Shown piece by piece: positions 45,868 through 57,318 of a DNA stretch of 64,000 nt. The notes below the pieces were generated by a model. The model did no database searches. It was not told the DNA's origin and saw only the letters and a list, made by a program, of their open reading frames with translations. Source of the DNA: Kalaharituber pfeilii (Eukaryota > Ascomycota > Pezizomycetes > Pezizales > Pezizaceae); assembly GCA_015179045.1 (NCBI GenBank), contig WHUZ01000004.1, forward strand, positions 1 to 64,000. Direction: 5' to 3'. The stretch's first letter is position 1; every line of letters starts with the position of its first letter. Both the position numbers and the translations under genes were made by a program.

Positions 45868-46128
45868 TTGTTGACTATTGCACTAAGATGAATACAGACA
45901 TAGGGACGTAAATAGAGAACTTCATGGAAAATTAAAACTCCTCAGTTTGGAGAAGCACCAGAAGGACGTAAAAGGGCAAACTTCTGTGAAAAAGTGCCCC
46001 CACGCCAACTTTCCTTCCCGTTACATCGCTTCTTTGCGCTACTCCATACTTAGGCCGTCCTCACACTCCTGACACTTCAAGGCTACCTGGCGCCCTGTCA
46101 TGGCGAACAGCTGCAAGCGGGGTTATGT

Positions 46129-46323
46129 TGGTCACTCCTCCGAAGAGCAAGGACACAGACCCACTTAGAGACATCTTGGAGTGGGCAGGGGCATAGGAGA
46201 CACACAGGATCTTTTCTTATTCCTTTTCTTCTACCTTCATATGTATCTAATCTCATGTAACTAATCTCGCCATAGCCCCCAGGGCGGCACGCGAGTAATG
46301 ATATAAAAAAAAAAAAAAAAAAA
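46129..46323 (+). mobile_element. LINE 3' fragment (tail B) nested in a type A tail
   Basis: The last ORF2 codons (VTPPKSKDTDPLRDILEWAG) are followed by a UTR, a B tail (CTCGCCATAGCCCCCAGGGC, GGCACGCGAG) and ~22 A. The perfect 14-bp TSD AAGCGGGGTTATGT (46115-46128 and 46324-46337) is itself part of an A tail whose two halves lie at ~46090-46128 and 46324-46347. Confidence 0.93.
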
Positions 46324-46376
46324 AAGCGGGGTTATGTGATATAAAAAGCAAGAAAACAAAAAAGGCTACCGTGGCA

Positions 46377-46860
46377 TTAAAAGTCTTTAACCATTTTCGT
46401 TTTTAAGAGAAGAAAAAAAAATATACAAAGTGTACTCCTTTCAAGAAAGTTTAGGAAAAACCTCAAACTTACAACTCCCTTCAATGATTGATCAGGAGAC
46501 AAATGTGTCATTGTCCGATACATAGTTTCAACAGTACTGTAAAGCATTCCTTCGCTTCCTCTCCCAGCGACTTGATTGCTCCCAACCACTCTGATCCCCA
46601 ATTGACAGAGGAGGAGGCAGCCCATGCTCGCGCACTCATCTGCTTATTCTGTTAACTTACCTACAATTCATACCTGCGGTCGACCTTTTCTGTCATTACT
46701 CATATGCTGCTGTGCGGAGCCATGGAAAGACCTCGGGGGGAAGGATAATAGTGGTACCTCTCTTGAAACACCTCGGCGACTGCCACACATCGCAGCAACT
46801 CCATTAAGCTTTCCCTCTCCCCACCCTCCCCTCATTTCAGGCCCGCCTCCCCCTCCTGCT
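46377..46860 (-). other. Block present only in unit 1; possible exon remnant
   Basis: The minus-strand frame GRGSEGMLYSTVETMYRTMT + HLSPDQSLKGV ends at a GTAAGT donor (~46470). It looks like an exon of an unknown gene, but no partner exon can be joined and the family is not recognised. Confidence 0.3.
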
Positions 46861-48124
46861 ACCTCTGCAGCTCGCCTTCCTGTAATAGGTGGTCCTTCGT
46901 CTCCTCTGCCCTTCTACGCCACATGGATTCTTTGCTTTTCTTCAACTCGATGGTGACTCCTTATCAGCATTGATCGGCGGTTGTGATATTAGTACTCTAA
47001 TTGCTCCTGTCAAAATCGAACAGGACAGAATGATAGGTTAGGTTGAAGCCGATAGCAGGACTCATGCCAGCTGATCTCTTTCATCCTGAGCCATCAGGTA
47101 GACATTTCCCTCCCTACTACATGCAGGATTTTTCAAGTCAGTTTTGAAAAAGGGACTGTATATTGAACATTTGTTTTTCCTTTCTTCTATCAGGAGCGAA
47201 TTAAAAAAATTTTGTATGTTAAATAAAGGGCCTACTTATTAAACGCCTTTCATATAACCTTGTAGTCGGCGTTTTGAAAACTTGTGTATAACAGCTCACA
47301 ACGTAGCAGGAAGAAAACACCCTGATGCATATAGATTGCACATTGCTGTGCAGTCAGTGGTATTTTGGAAAACGGATATCTTGCACTGTGGGCGCCAAGT
47401 AAGCTCTATAGATTGTTTACACTAGTATCACGATGTGCCCATCATAAAAGTGAACTATACGTGAAAAGAATAACTCGGAGAGAGCATGGAAAGGGCAAAG
47501 AAGCTAGAACCCTGGACAATGTTTTAACTTACCTTTTTTTTTTTTTTCTTTTAGCTTTTTTGGTCAGGTAACTCCACATACAAAGGCTAGGAGCCTATGA
47601 CAACGATGGCTTTTTCTTTTCCGACTTAGATTCACATGCCTGTGCGAGGTTGGCTTGTTTTGTTGTATCTTTGTACCAACAGGGTACTTACTGACTGGCA
47701 TAGTGTAGCAACACTAACGATGTCTATTCGAAATAAGTGATATAATATTATAACATTATACATCCGCCGTAATATCAAAATGCCGACAAAGAGGTTAGTA
47801 GTGTAGGAGAAATAACCTGAAGATCACAGATAGTATGCATTACTGGCGGAACAGGAGTATGACTACTAATGTGAAAGTACGAGTGCGAAAGAAAGGAGGT
47901 CCATTATAAGAGCTACAGTACAGAATACCGTATGTTTCTCACGTGCCATTCTTATCACCACGTGGTTCCAGTGCCAGACTTGAGCTTTGCATGTACTTCC
48001 CTGTTCCCATCCGTCGCATTCCCTATAGTGGGATTCATTATTTTGGCTATGTGTGTTCAAAATGAAAGCTTGTTATTTGTTGCTGTTGTCTTTTGTGAAC
48101 AAATCATGCGATAAAGCATGAATC

Positions 48125-48189
48125 TTTTTATTTTATTTTATTTTTTTTTTTCACGTGACCCCGCATGCAGCTTTCCGCCATGGCAGGTC
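48125..48189 (-). mobile_element. Tail-only retroinsertion, type A, with empty site in unit 1
   Basis: On the minus strand: ACCTGCCATGGCGGAAAGCT, GCATGCGGGGTCACGTGAAA and an A/T-rich run. The perfect 14-bp TSD ATAAAGCATGAATC lies at 48111-48124 and 48190-48203. The matching place in unit 1 (~44820) has no insert. Confidence 0.95.
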
Positions 48190-48652
48190 ATAAAGCATGA
48201 ATCAACATGAGACTGAATAGGGGATTGCCGCTGCAGCCGTTGAACAGGGATTTATATTGCTTTGCAGACCCAAAGTGCGGCTAAGGATCCAAGAAATGTT
48301 CTGTTAGGCTGCAGGCCATGGCTTAATGTGCATGTAAGATGCCGCCATGATTCTGTGCACTAATACAATTGGCTTGGCAGTTGCATGTAATTGGACTCCT
48401 GCATCCGATAATGGGCAGTAACTTTCGTTTCAATATCCCTTCCCCACGGTGCAGCTGCAGAAAACATGTTGTCAATAGTGATTTATAATATCCCAATGCC
48501 CAGTAATGCCAACATTCAAGTATTCCAGTATGCTGAAAATTAAGAATACCATTGGTCGTCGCCTATAATGTCTGGACTGAGATCACAAGACAGCCTATCA
48601 CCTAGCTGGAAAATCGCGAGTACAGTTAGGTTAGGCTACACATTATGTCCAA

Positions 48653-48931
48653 ACCACCGAACATATACTCACGAGGTGCAGGACATGGAAACGGACCTGG
48701 TTACCCCACCGAAGAACAAGGACAAAGACCCACTGCGAGACATCTTGGAGTGGGCAGGGGCGTAGGAGACATCGTGGCGCGACCAGGGACGCAGGAGAGC
48801 TTATGTAAATAGACGGCAGGACGACGGACACTTTCCTTTAATTCCTTTTCTTTCCTTCTCGCATGTAACTATTCTCGCCATAGCCCCTAGGGAGGCACGC
48901 GAGTAATGATATAAAAAAAAAAAAAAAAAAA
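48653..48931 (+). mobile_element. LINE 3' fragment, tail B, perfect TSD, empty site in unit 1
   Basis: ORF2 end (ETDLVTPPKNKDKDPLRDIL + EWAGA, stop), T-rich UTR, B tail (CTCGCCATAGCCCCTAGGGA, GGCACGCGAG) and ~20 A. The TSD ACATTATGTCCAA lies at 48640-48652 and 48932-48944. Unit 1 reads straight through at ~45325. Confidence 0.95.
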
Positions 48932-49208
48932 ACATTATGTCCAATTGCAAAACGGCAGCTCGTTTCCACATTGTTGCGAGATAATATGCACTTGCCTAGT
49001 GAGCAATGTGGCCTGCTTTATTGATTTCTTTCTTTCAATTTTAAAGGAAAAAATCACGTAACACTACGGCCTGCAGTTGCTCGCCTTCGCGAGGCGGCTG
49101 AGATATAGGAAAGGAGCAGATTGTGTTTGAATTACCCGCACCTCGCCTTCCTGTAGTACGTGTCCCTCCTTCTTCTCCGCCTTCCGTACCACCTGGGCTC
49201 TCTGCTTT

Positions 49209-49259
49209 TATCGCCATAACTCCTAGGGCTGCACGCAATTAATGATAAAAAAAAAAAAA
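49209..49259 (+). mobile_element. Tail-only retroinsertion, type B, with empty site in unit 1
   Basis: TCGCCATAACTCCTAGGGCT, GCACGCAATTAATGATA and 13 A. The 8-bp TSD TCTGCTTT lies at 49201-49208 and 49260-49267. Unit 1 lacks the insert near 46935. Confidence 0.85.
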
Positions 49260-49670
49260 TCTGCTTTCCTTAGCTCAGTGTTGGCTGCTTATCAGCCTTG
49301 GTCAGAGGTTCTGATACTGGTACTCCTGTTGCTCCCGTCAAAATCGAACAGGACAAAATGACCAGTTAGAAAAGCCGAGGGCAGGACCCATGCCAGCTGA
49401 TCTCCTTCGTCCTAGCCAGCAGTGGGATACTTATAAACATTTCCCTCTCTACCACATGCAGGATTTTTCAAGTCAGTTTTGATAAAGGGCCTGCATATAG
49501 AATGTTTATGACTCGTTTCTTCTATCAGGAGCGAAATAAATACAAAATAAAAAAAAAGGACCTAATTATTGAACGCCTTTGGTATAACATTGTGGTCGGC
49601 GTTTTGAAAGCTTGTGTATTGACAGCTTGCGGCATAACCGAAAGAAAATACCCTGATGCATACATAGAGA

Positions 49671-50340
49671 TTTTTTTTTTTTTTTTTTTTTTTTTTATAT
49701 ATATATATATATCATTAATCGCTTACCGCCCTATTGGCTATGGCGATGTCTATGTAACTAATTCTGGCTAAAAATTGACATGAGGACTAAAGAAATAGTA
49801 GAAAGGAAATCATTCGCTGCCCCCTTGCATCCCGTCATCATTCAGTAACTCTATCAATCTCCGCAGTGGGTCACCTTCTCCTCCCGTCGCCTTCGGTGGG
49901 TGTCGTATGTCCTCCATCCCCCCTGGCCATCTTCTCCGCCACACCCTGCACTCCTCTAGTGAGTGTCCTGTCGTCTCTTCGTTCTCGCCGCACCACCTGC
50001 ATGTCGGGTCCATCACTTTCTTCACGTTAAATCTCCAACCCCGTAATCCCTTTGACCCGAGGAGGCCTGCCAATGATGCGACGTGGTGTCCTAGTCTTTG
50101 TAGTGGTCGGTACGACAGCCCCAGTCTATTCCTCTCTTTCGTTCTCAGTTGTCTTGTGTACTGTCTCATGCCTGCTTCTGTTATCACTTCCGGTTCGTAT
50201 TGCAGGGCGGTTCCGACTTTCGCGGCTTTATCGGCTAACTCGTTTCCTGGGATGCCTCTATGCGCATTTACCCACATTATTGCAATATCCAGATCGCCTC
50301 TTTCAACTCTTCTTTTCCAGGCTATGCGGGCTCTCTGTGT
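49671..50340 (-). mobile_element. LINE 3' part, tail B, 178-codon open ORF2 end
   Basis: The minus strand is open from 50346 to 49810. It encodes the RNase H end (MWVNAHRGIPGNELADKAAK), a Tad-like linker (QRLGHHVASLAGLLGSKGLR) and the knuckle CRWCGENEETTGHSLEEC (C-x2-C-x8-H-x4-C), ending LIELLNDDGMQGGSE. The tail reads CATCGCCATAGCCAATAGGG, CGGTAAGCGATTAATGATAT and poly(A). The imperfect TSD ATACATAGAGA / ATACATATAGA flanks it. Unit 1 has the empty site at ~47328. Confidence 0.9.
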
Positions 50341-50985
50341 ATACATATAGATTACACATTGCTGTAAACTCAGTTACCATATGAATCTAAGAACAAGACA
50401 TTACTATATGGTAGGACAGTATCCGTTTGTGGGACAGTAGAAACAGGAAGTAAAATATGTCATTACCAGCGACTCACTAGTAAGACATTAATATCACTTC
50501 AGCATAGCAACCAGCTGAATACAGGTACCTTAAGGTATTTCAGCGTGAGGCACCAAGTAACTAAGATAAGCACGGCAGGCAAGGTGAAGCATCTAATGTA
50601 GTTCCTCGAATAAGATAGCACTTACTCATCAGAAAGTACTGAGAATAAGAGTATTTTAGAGGGCTACCGAATTGCACATCCAGCCATAAGCCAGCATTTG
50701 TAGTAGCGAATTAACGCAGTATGTTATGGAAAACTGATATCTCGTAACCTGCATTGTAGGTTACCAAGTAAGCTCTGTGCATTCTGTACACTAGTATCGC
50801 GATGTCCTACATCATAAAAGTGAACTGCACATGTGAACAATCACTTGGAGAGAGCATGGAAAGAGCAAAGCAGCTTGCGTAAACCCGCTAGTCATACAAA
50901 GAAAAGATCGGCTTGCATGCAGATTCAGCCATAGGCATCGAAGTGCAGTCTGGTGGTGACTGAAGCTGGAGTGATGGTGATAACT
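50341..50985. other. Right part of unit 2, no gene
   Basis: A ~350-bp block (50362-50712) is absent from unit 1. The remainder is homologous to 47345-47510. No coding is supported. Confidence 0.4.
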
Positions 50986-50989
50986 AAGA

Positions 50990-51470
50990 TGCAGAGAGGT
51001 GATGAAAGGAATAGACTGGATCTAAACTACAGGCCACTTCACATTCTAAGGTACATGAACATACTACGTAGTTTGTTGAGAGGTAAGGGATTGAGGGTAT
51101 AGAGCTATAAGGGAGGGAAGGCAAATAATCCGGAATGTAAGTGGTGTAGCATGGAGGAAGAATCGACGACAAATGTTTGGTCCAGCTGCAAGGTATGGAA
51201 GACGAGGTGGTTGAGAGCTTTTTTTTTTTTTTTTTAGTCCACATAACCCCGCATACAAGCTACAAGCCTATGGCAGGGAGTGGATGGGCAGTTGGGTGGG
51301 GATAATGGGACCATCGGTGCCCCAGCTGGATGAACTAGGCCCTTGGTGGAGTTGATGATGCGAGTGGACAGATGAGACTGGGCTGCACTACTTCTGATGA
51401 TGGGGGTTTCTATATAGTTCATTAACTTTTTTTTTTTATTGCGGCGGTAATACGAGTGATGATATTAAAA
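50990..51470 (+). mobile_element. LINE ORF2 fragment (knuckle region) with nested type A tail
   Basis: The plus strand encodes KERNRLDLNYRPLHILRYMN, LRSLLRGKGLRV and the knuckle CKWCSMEEESTTNVWSSC, in which Asn replaces the His. At 51219-51276 a minus-strand type A tail (CCTGCCATAGGCTTGTAGCT, TGTATGCGGGGTTATGTGGA, poly(A)) interrupts it. A damaged B-tail end (GCGGCGGTAATACGAG, TGATGATATTAAAA) near 51437-51470 may be this LINE's 3' end. Confidence 0.7.
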
Positions 51471-51874
51471 GCTAAAAGAGGGTACTCTTGTACGAAGGAC
51501 TCTTTATCACTCAACCAAATATCCTTGTTGCCTTTAGCCCATCCTAGTATTCCCATTACGTCACTGCAGGAGTGCGTTGCGGGGCCTCTCGGTCTGCAAG
51601 GTAGCGCTTACAGGAGTGTGTGTCTACAGGGGGCTATATCTACAGGGGACTACACAGGTCATCAGACAGCACGGCAAGCTAATGCATATGAGGAAGAGGC
51701 GAGTTATGTTATTCAATTTATGAAACTATCTATATACAAGGAAGATATAGGAGGCTACAATGGAGCAGTTGAGTGCACGTGTCGAGCCTGTAGCAGAATT
51801 ACATCTTGCTTTGTGATAATTCATTAACATTGATATCATTTCTTACCTGGGCCCGCTGATTGGCCCGACGCGCT
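51471..51874. other. No gene recognised
   Basis: A 123-codon frame (51456-51827) contains short 'tacagg(g)ggct' repeats and no motif. I consider it chance. Confidence 0.35.
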
Positions 51875-51887
51875 GCAAGTTCCACAT

Positions 51888-51941
51888 TTTTTTTTTTTTT
51901 TGTCACATGACCCCGCATGCAGCTGTTCGCCATGGCAGGGC
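51888..51941 (-). mobile_element. Tail-only retroinsertion, type A
   Basis: On the minus strand: GCCCTGCCATGGCGAACAGC, TGCATGCGGGGTCATGTGAC and ~16 A. The perfect 13-bp TSD GCAAGTTCCACAT lies at 51875-51887 and 51942-51954. Confidence 0.95.
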
Positions 51942-51954
51942 GCAAGTTCCACAT

Positions 51955-52754
51955 CAGTCAATACCCGCGCTGCCTTGCCGTAATGTTTGTTTTTTTCTCA
52001 AGCTCAAAGAACGTTCAGCAACAGCAGGTGCAGAATCTGAAGGAAGATGGGACTACCACTCATGGAGATGCTGTTTTTCTCAGCTGCAATAGACCATTCA
52101 CATAATTGATGTTTAATGTGCCGTCCTATCTAACAAGGACTTCATTATACCTTTAAGTTGATCACTAAGTAGTACACTAGAGTGAGAACCGAAACTAAAC
52201 ACAATTTCATCCAACTAGTATTGTATTAGTACCACAACTAATAAATTTCTAGGCATACTTACAGGCTCCTCACTACTCTCGCTTTGTATAAATCAAGTCA
52301 AATGATAAAGTAGTGCCAGTATTCGTACTTCAGATTTTAAGAAGCTACATCTTCAAAGCATCACTTCGAAGTGTAACATCCATTTCAATAACAAACCCTG
52401 CTGCAAATTGTTATCCTAGTATGAGTGCGATGTGAACGAGGCAGGCATTCCTATTCGTTTTGTAGACACATGCATACACTTTGCGTCTGGTATGCTATCC
52501 CCTGTAGATACTCCTGCAGGTATGGCCTTGCGGGGAGACCAGTCTTGCCTGGCCAGAGAGGCCCCGGACTGTCATGTGCCCTCCCAAGGTAGAGGAGGCA
52601 TTGGTAGATATAAAGCTCCTCACTCCTCACATTCAGAGCCATCACTATCTCCTCAGGCTCGGACCACTGGCCACACAACAAATCTGCTCATTTTCCTCTC
52701 TCATTACCCACCAATTCTCGCACTTGATCTATATATAAACACGTACCTGCGACA
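51955..52754. other. Upstream region of the lectin-like gene
   Basis: No coding is supported. CTATATATAAAC at 52730-52740 looks like a TATA box but lies only ~15 bp before the ATG, too close for a normal start site. It may be 5' UTR instead. Confidence 0.35.
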
Positions 52755-54009
52755 ATGGCTACTCACAGCGTTGAACCCCTTGAAAATTCAGCTGTTGCAG
52801 TCATTCGTTACCTTCTCGCAACGGAACCCACACCAGAGAAAGTACCTTCAGTACCTGTAATTATCTATTACCAGCTTGAAAACGAACGCATTGCCAGTCA
52901 GGTTCTTCCAGACGGTGAAGTTGAGGTTTATGCTACGGTCCAAGTGAATAAGTCGACTTCTCTTGCTGCTGCTCGAAAATTATCTCAACCCTACCCAGTA
53001 GAAGAGGTATGTTCCGCTATATCTCATCTCGCCCTTTTTCTTAAGCAGACCTTGGCGTGTTGATGCATGTGATCTGCTAGAGACCCTTTTTTGCTCTTCG
53101 AACGCCAAACGTACCGCTATCTGAGGTCATTGAAGTAAATGGGTCAGTGACTACGGTAGTTGGAGTCGCAGCAAAAGCATCAAAACTCGCAGCAACCAGC
53201 AACAGTGAGAACTTGGTCAGGGTAATCTACCAGGTCACCATCGAGTATGGCAATAGTTCTCTAAAGCTCCTATATGTTTATTCATGATTTCATGAGCACT
53301 AAATCTATCTTTATGACTATAGGAATGCTCCGGTCACAACAGTGGAAAAAACTATTGGTGATTCAGAAATTATCGTTGGCAAGGATATCGGCCTTGGCAA
53401 CAACTTTGCCTCAGTAAATCAGGTTGAGATTACTGAAAAGGGCGAGAAGCACGAAAAGCGCTACTTTGTCAACTACAATACGAGTTCCATTCAATTTCGT
53501 GAAATCAATGGTATGTAATAGACATCATCTTCGAACAGGTAGTGGGTTGGTTTGTTACTGATGACGAGAGCTAGGGTCCCTGCCCCCATACCCGATTCCA
53601 GGAATCCCTGACCTTTACGAAAATTCTCCAGTAGCACTGGCTTCAGACCCCATGTACGACATACTTTCCGTTTACTATTTGAACACTGAAAGCGTTATTT
53701 ATGTTACTCGACGAGTGCGTAACCCGATCCCTTGCCCGCCCAATGTGGATGACGAGCGCAACATTCCCTTCCATATATGGACGGAGCCAGAGAAGGTGCC
53801 ATCATCCGGGAAACCGCCAATACTCAAGGGAAGCAATTTAGCAGCTGTTGGAATTCTACCTGGGATAACCGCTGTCATATACCAAAGTTCAGTAGATAAC
53901 AAGTTCGTACGTATAGACGACGTGTACAATCCGTGAGTCACCCTCTTACTCGTTTCCATTCCTATGATCGGGGGGATTAATTTGATGGTATAGGCCGAAC
54001 AAAGCGTAG
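52755..54009 (+). CDS. Possible beta-propeller / fucose-lectin-like protein (325 aa)
   Basis: Five exons join in frame: 52755-53006, 53081-53244, 53323-53510, 53575-53932 and 53994-54009. The introns are 61-78 nt, with donors GTATGT, GTATGG, GTATGT and GTGAGT. The ATG context is ACAATGGC. At least five segments share a V-x-V/I-x-Y-(Q) strand followed by an I/V strand: VPVIIYYQLENERIASQVLP, LVRVIYQVTIE, KRYFVNYNTSSIQFREI, DILSVYYLNTESVIYVTRRV and GITAVIYQSSVDNKFVRIDD. 'S.LAA' precedes two of them. Length and repeat style resemble the six-bladed fucose-binding lectins of the Aleuria aurantia lectin family, but the sequence is too divergent for me to assert sugar binding. There is no signal peptide. 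Confidence 0.6.
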
Positions 54010-56385
54010 TAATGGAAAATGGATGGTTTACCTGATACAAGATTGTGCGTGAGTAAAAGCATTGAGAACAGTTGTTTGAATGCAGTTTCTGATGGTATGT
54101 TATATTAAACGAGAAAAAGCAGAGGGGAAGGCAAAAAAAAAAAGGAAAAAAGGAAAAAAAAAAAAAAAAAAAAAAGTGGGGGGGGGGAGATTAGTAATTT
54201 GTTTCTGAAAAGTTTGAAAGGAGGAATGCGGGAATTGGAATATTGCTAGCACCGATAGTTTGACTCCACAGAGAGAATTGAAATGCTTTGTTTTATCAAA
54301 TGTTAATGTTAGATATCTCTTACTATAAGCTGTTTCAACCTATCTGTATCGGCCTACCGCTGAGGTACTTTCAGCCAATGTAGTAGACGCTTGAACAACC
54401 CCACAGATATTTAATATCAGAACTCCAGCTCGTATTCTGTGGAATACAATCACAAATATCTAGAAACTAGTTAACTGAGGAATAGACATTGTGATTACCA
54501 TGAGTACATTCAAAAGTTTTGCTTGTATTTAATTACATGAAATGATGGGGTTACCAGTGTGGACATGAATGCAGCTTCCAGTGTGTACGTCCTGATGGGG
54601 TGGCGACATCTACAGAAGGGCTACAAATGAGCGTAGAGCACAGAATGATTGCTGAGGCCACAGGAGTTGGCTATAGGAACATCGGATGTCACGTAAGGTC
54701 AAGTTGGCGAGGTGCTGCATTGGCTAGGAGGTGGTAACCTTGTGAAGGACGTGTAGATAGAACAATAAACCTGTTAGGCAAGCATGGATAGACTAGAGCG
54801 TTGGCTTGTAGACAGGCTTGGAGTCGCCATAGAGTATTTCCTATACCAGAATCGCTGTCATTGGACGTAAGCACAGCGAGCTGCGCCCTGTACCAGAATG
54901 GACTAGTCGTACATGGTGTTTCTCGACCGTACGCCGGACGGTGTGAATGCCGAGTGGGCCTGCCGTACATGAAATATACTTCCAGGTAGTGCCATATGCT
55001 GCCGTGTGTTGGTATATATTGCTCTCCTATGCTGGTACTGTATACTGCTGTCGAGCTGTAAATGAAGATGGCGAGCTGTCAACCTGTTGATCTGCTATGG
55101 TGCCATGCTGCCATGTACAGGAGGTTACCATCCTCGGCATGCAAGGCGAGTGTTTGTATACTCATCTTGCAGCTATACTGTTCATCTTTGAAGGCGTTGA
55201 GCTATTGGGTTATTGAACAGTACCATACTGGACACTTGCTGTATTTTTACAGTAAAGCAGATCATAACATAGAAGCAGCTCCTGAAATTTTGAAGAATAC
55301 AAAATTAAATTTATTCTATATGGTCTTGATGCCTTCATATTGCTGCTCTCCTCAGTTACTCTAGGTAGTTTAAAGAGTCTGAACTTCTGTACTCAGAGCA
55401 GGGAGAATAGATGATGCACATCTGGTAATATTCTGTTGATTTCTCCATCGACAAAAACATGGTTAGGATTACAAGCTTTTATTATGAAGTTAGGGATAGT
55501 ACAGTAAGTTATTAATTACATTGTGTACATTATTTTCTAGAAACCATAGTAGGTCAGTGTAGGCCTATGGGAGATATAGTTTTATGGCCAGTGGCAGGTA
55601 TTACAAAGTTGTACTTGTGGGTACTAGTGTTAAAACGGCTGTTCCTGGGCAGTCACGCATGTGCACGAACCAACAATATCAGTCACCAGGCGAGAAAAGT
55701 TCCTCGTACCCGAGCACCCCTCTATTTTTATTTTTATTTTTTTCTCCTTACATCATTATGCATATCCAGCCTTACAGCCATGACGAGGCCTATTAGAGCG
55801 TGCCTCCATACCTGTCTATGCTCTACCTATGTCTGGAGTACAGCTGTTCGCCCTGCCATTTTTTGAAAAAATTCGACACTATGCATAGCGCACTAGTGAA
55901 ACACACACAATGGGAGATCGGCAAAGCTAATCTGACACTAAGTCTAATATAATACTCTTATTTTAACGACTCGCCTCTTGACAAGGGTTAACTAAAGCAT
56001 GGAATATAAGTGAGAACCTTAAATTTCTGCGCCATCCACTTGCTGGTCAATCCCAGCTCTCAGATCTACATATGCATCTGCAGTGCCACGAGTCGACTGA
56101 GCCGCACTGTTGCATGCAGCTTAATCTACATGTACTATAGCTGCTCTTCCCCGTCCACTAGTAACTAGTAGCGTCGTTCCTCAAAGTCCACTAAATATTG
56201 GGACGGGTAGTACAACCAGACTAACTATCATAAGTATCTCCTTCCAACCTTACTCCAATGAGTAAAGCATGAGATTACTAGATGACACACATATTCTTCT
56301 CCTTGCGTCTGGCTCTTGGCTAGCCTCGTCCCTTCTAGCCCTGGAACATGTGACACACCAGCAGACAGTTTAGTAAGCAATGACT
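54010..56385. other. About 2.4 kb without a supported gene
   Basis: An A-rich tract with a G9 run lies at 54132-54190. A degenerate, minus-strand B-like tail (CCTCGTCATGGCTGTAAGGC, TGCATAATGATGTAA) with T-rich flank is at ~55728-55790. Other frames are short and without motif. Confidence 0.45.
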
Positions 56386-56387
56386 TA

Positions 56388-56497
56388 CTCGCTGATTTCG
56401 GAAAGTATTGGAACGCTGCATAAAGCGTATGCGCTATTCGCCTTTTGAGATAGTGCATATTATTATGCAGCGTTCCAATACTTTCCGAACCAGCGAG
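56388..56497. mobile_element. Small foldback MITE, TA-flanked
   Basis: The left arm CTCGCTGATTTCGGAAAGTA, TTGGAACGCTGCATA pairs with the right arm (minus strand CTCGCTGGTTCGGAAAGTAT, TGGAACGCTGCATA) with one mismatch and one indel. TA lies at both outer ends (56386-56387 and 56498-56499). Size is 110 bp with no coding. Confidence 0.75.
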
Positions 56498-56499
56498 TA

Positions 56500-57304
56500 T
56501 CGTGAGCGAGAATCAAACCCGATCTTGGCATGCACTGCCGTCCCAACATATATTTTTTGTTTTGAGCAATCGCTTGAAATATCAAGAACATTGGGAGAGA
56601 TGGCGACAATGAAAAAGAGAATCAACCAAGAAAATAAAGAAATATGTGGAAAGATAGAAGGGCGGGGATAAGTACTAGTTGATTATCATAAAATGCTATC
56701 GCATATAGCACACCTGTGCCAAGAAGTTGACCTTCCCGCACGTGATCAAATAGCGAAAGCTAAGATCAAATGGCAAACTAAGTAATATTTATTGTTATAT
56801 ACTCGAAATGGCAAAGATTGAATATTCCAAATCAAATTGGGAATCTAACGACTAGAAATTGAAACTGGCGATAAAGTTAGTTTGAGTCAGCTATCATTAG
56901 AAGAATCAGCAGCGACTGCCAATGATAGCAGAGCGAGTCCCCGTCTGCATTTATTCGATGCGATCTCAGATAGAATGCCAAGCTATCCCCGTGCTTGCCC
57001 CACGCCAAGACTTGCACTAGTTGCCTCTCACCTTTCGGCAGTCCCGTGACCAGACTTAGTCAGGTCGTATGAAATCTGAGACGAGAATACACACATGCAT
57101 AAACTCTGATTAGTCAGCCAGGCTGCCCTTTCTCCCAACCTCCCGCCACTCCGACAAGCGTCTGGAAACCCCCTCTCTCTGCACTTCTCTTCATCCCTGA
57201 CCCTCATACCCGCCTTAGTCCCTTCCTCCTCCTGATATTACATGCACGACCTTATTCTCGCCCTATCGTCATTATGGCCAGCTCAAGATCCTTTCTACCT
57301 TGTT
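56500..57304. other. No gene recognised
   Basis: Short frames only. ATGGCCAGCTCAAGATCC at ~57273 is in frame with the Ulp1-like frame beyond the LINE insertion, but this join is speculative. Confidence 0.35.
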
Positions 57305-57318
57305 CTCTTTTCCGCTTT

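Larger units (their letters stand above)
44190..50880. repeat. Diverged tandem duplication of a ~3.3-kb unit
   Basis: Unit 1 (~44190-47530) and unit 2 (~47530-50880) share long blocks in the same order: GAACCCTGGRCAAT...; GGATTGCCGCTGCAGCC.TTG; ATATTGAAACGAAAGTTACT; CATGCAGGATTTTTCAAGTC; and GAGAGCATGGAAAG.GCAAAG. Unit 1 has an extra ~1.3 kb (45525-46865). Unit 2 has later LINE and tail insertions and an extra block at ~50362-50712. A minus-strand coding remnant, LQGGEGILKRKLLPIIG (~45100), is open in unit 1 and broken by a small deletion in unit 2. I cannot name the ancestral gene. Confidence 0.8.

Noticed and set aside
52730..52740. TATA box for the lectin-like gene
   Set aside because: It is only about 15 bp from the ATG, too close to place a start site upstream of the codon.
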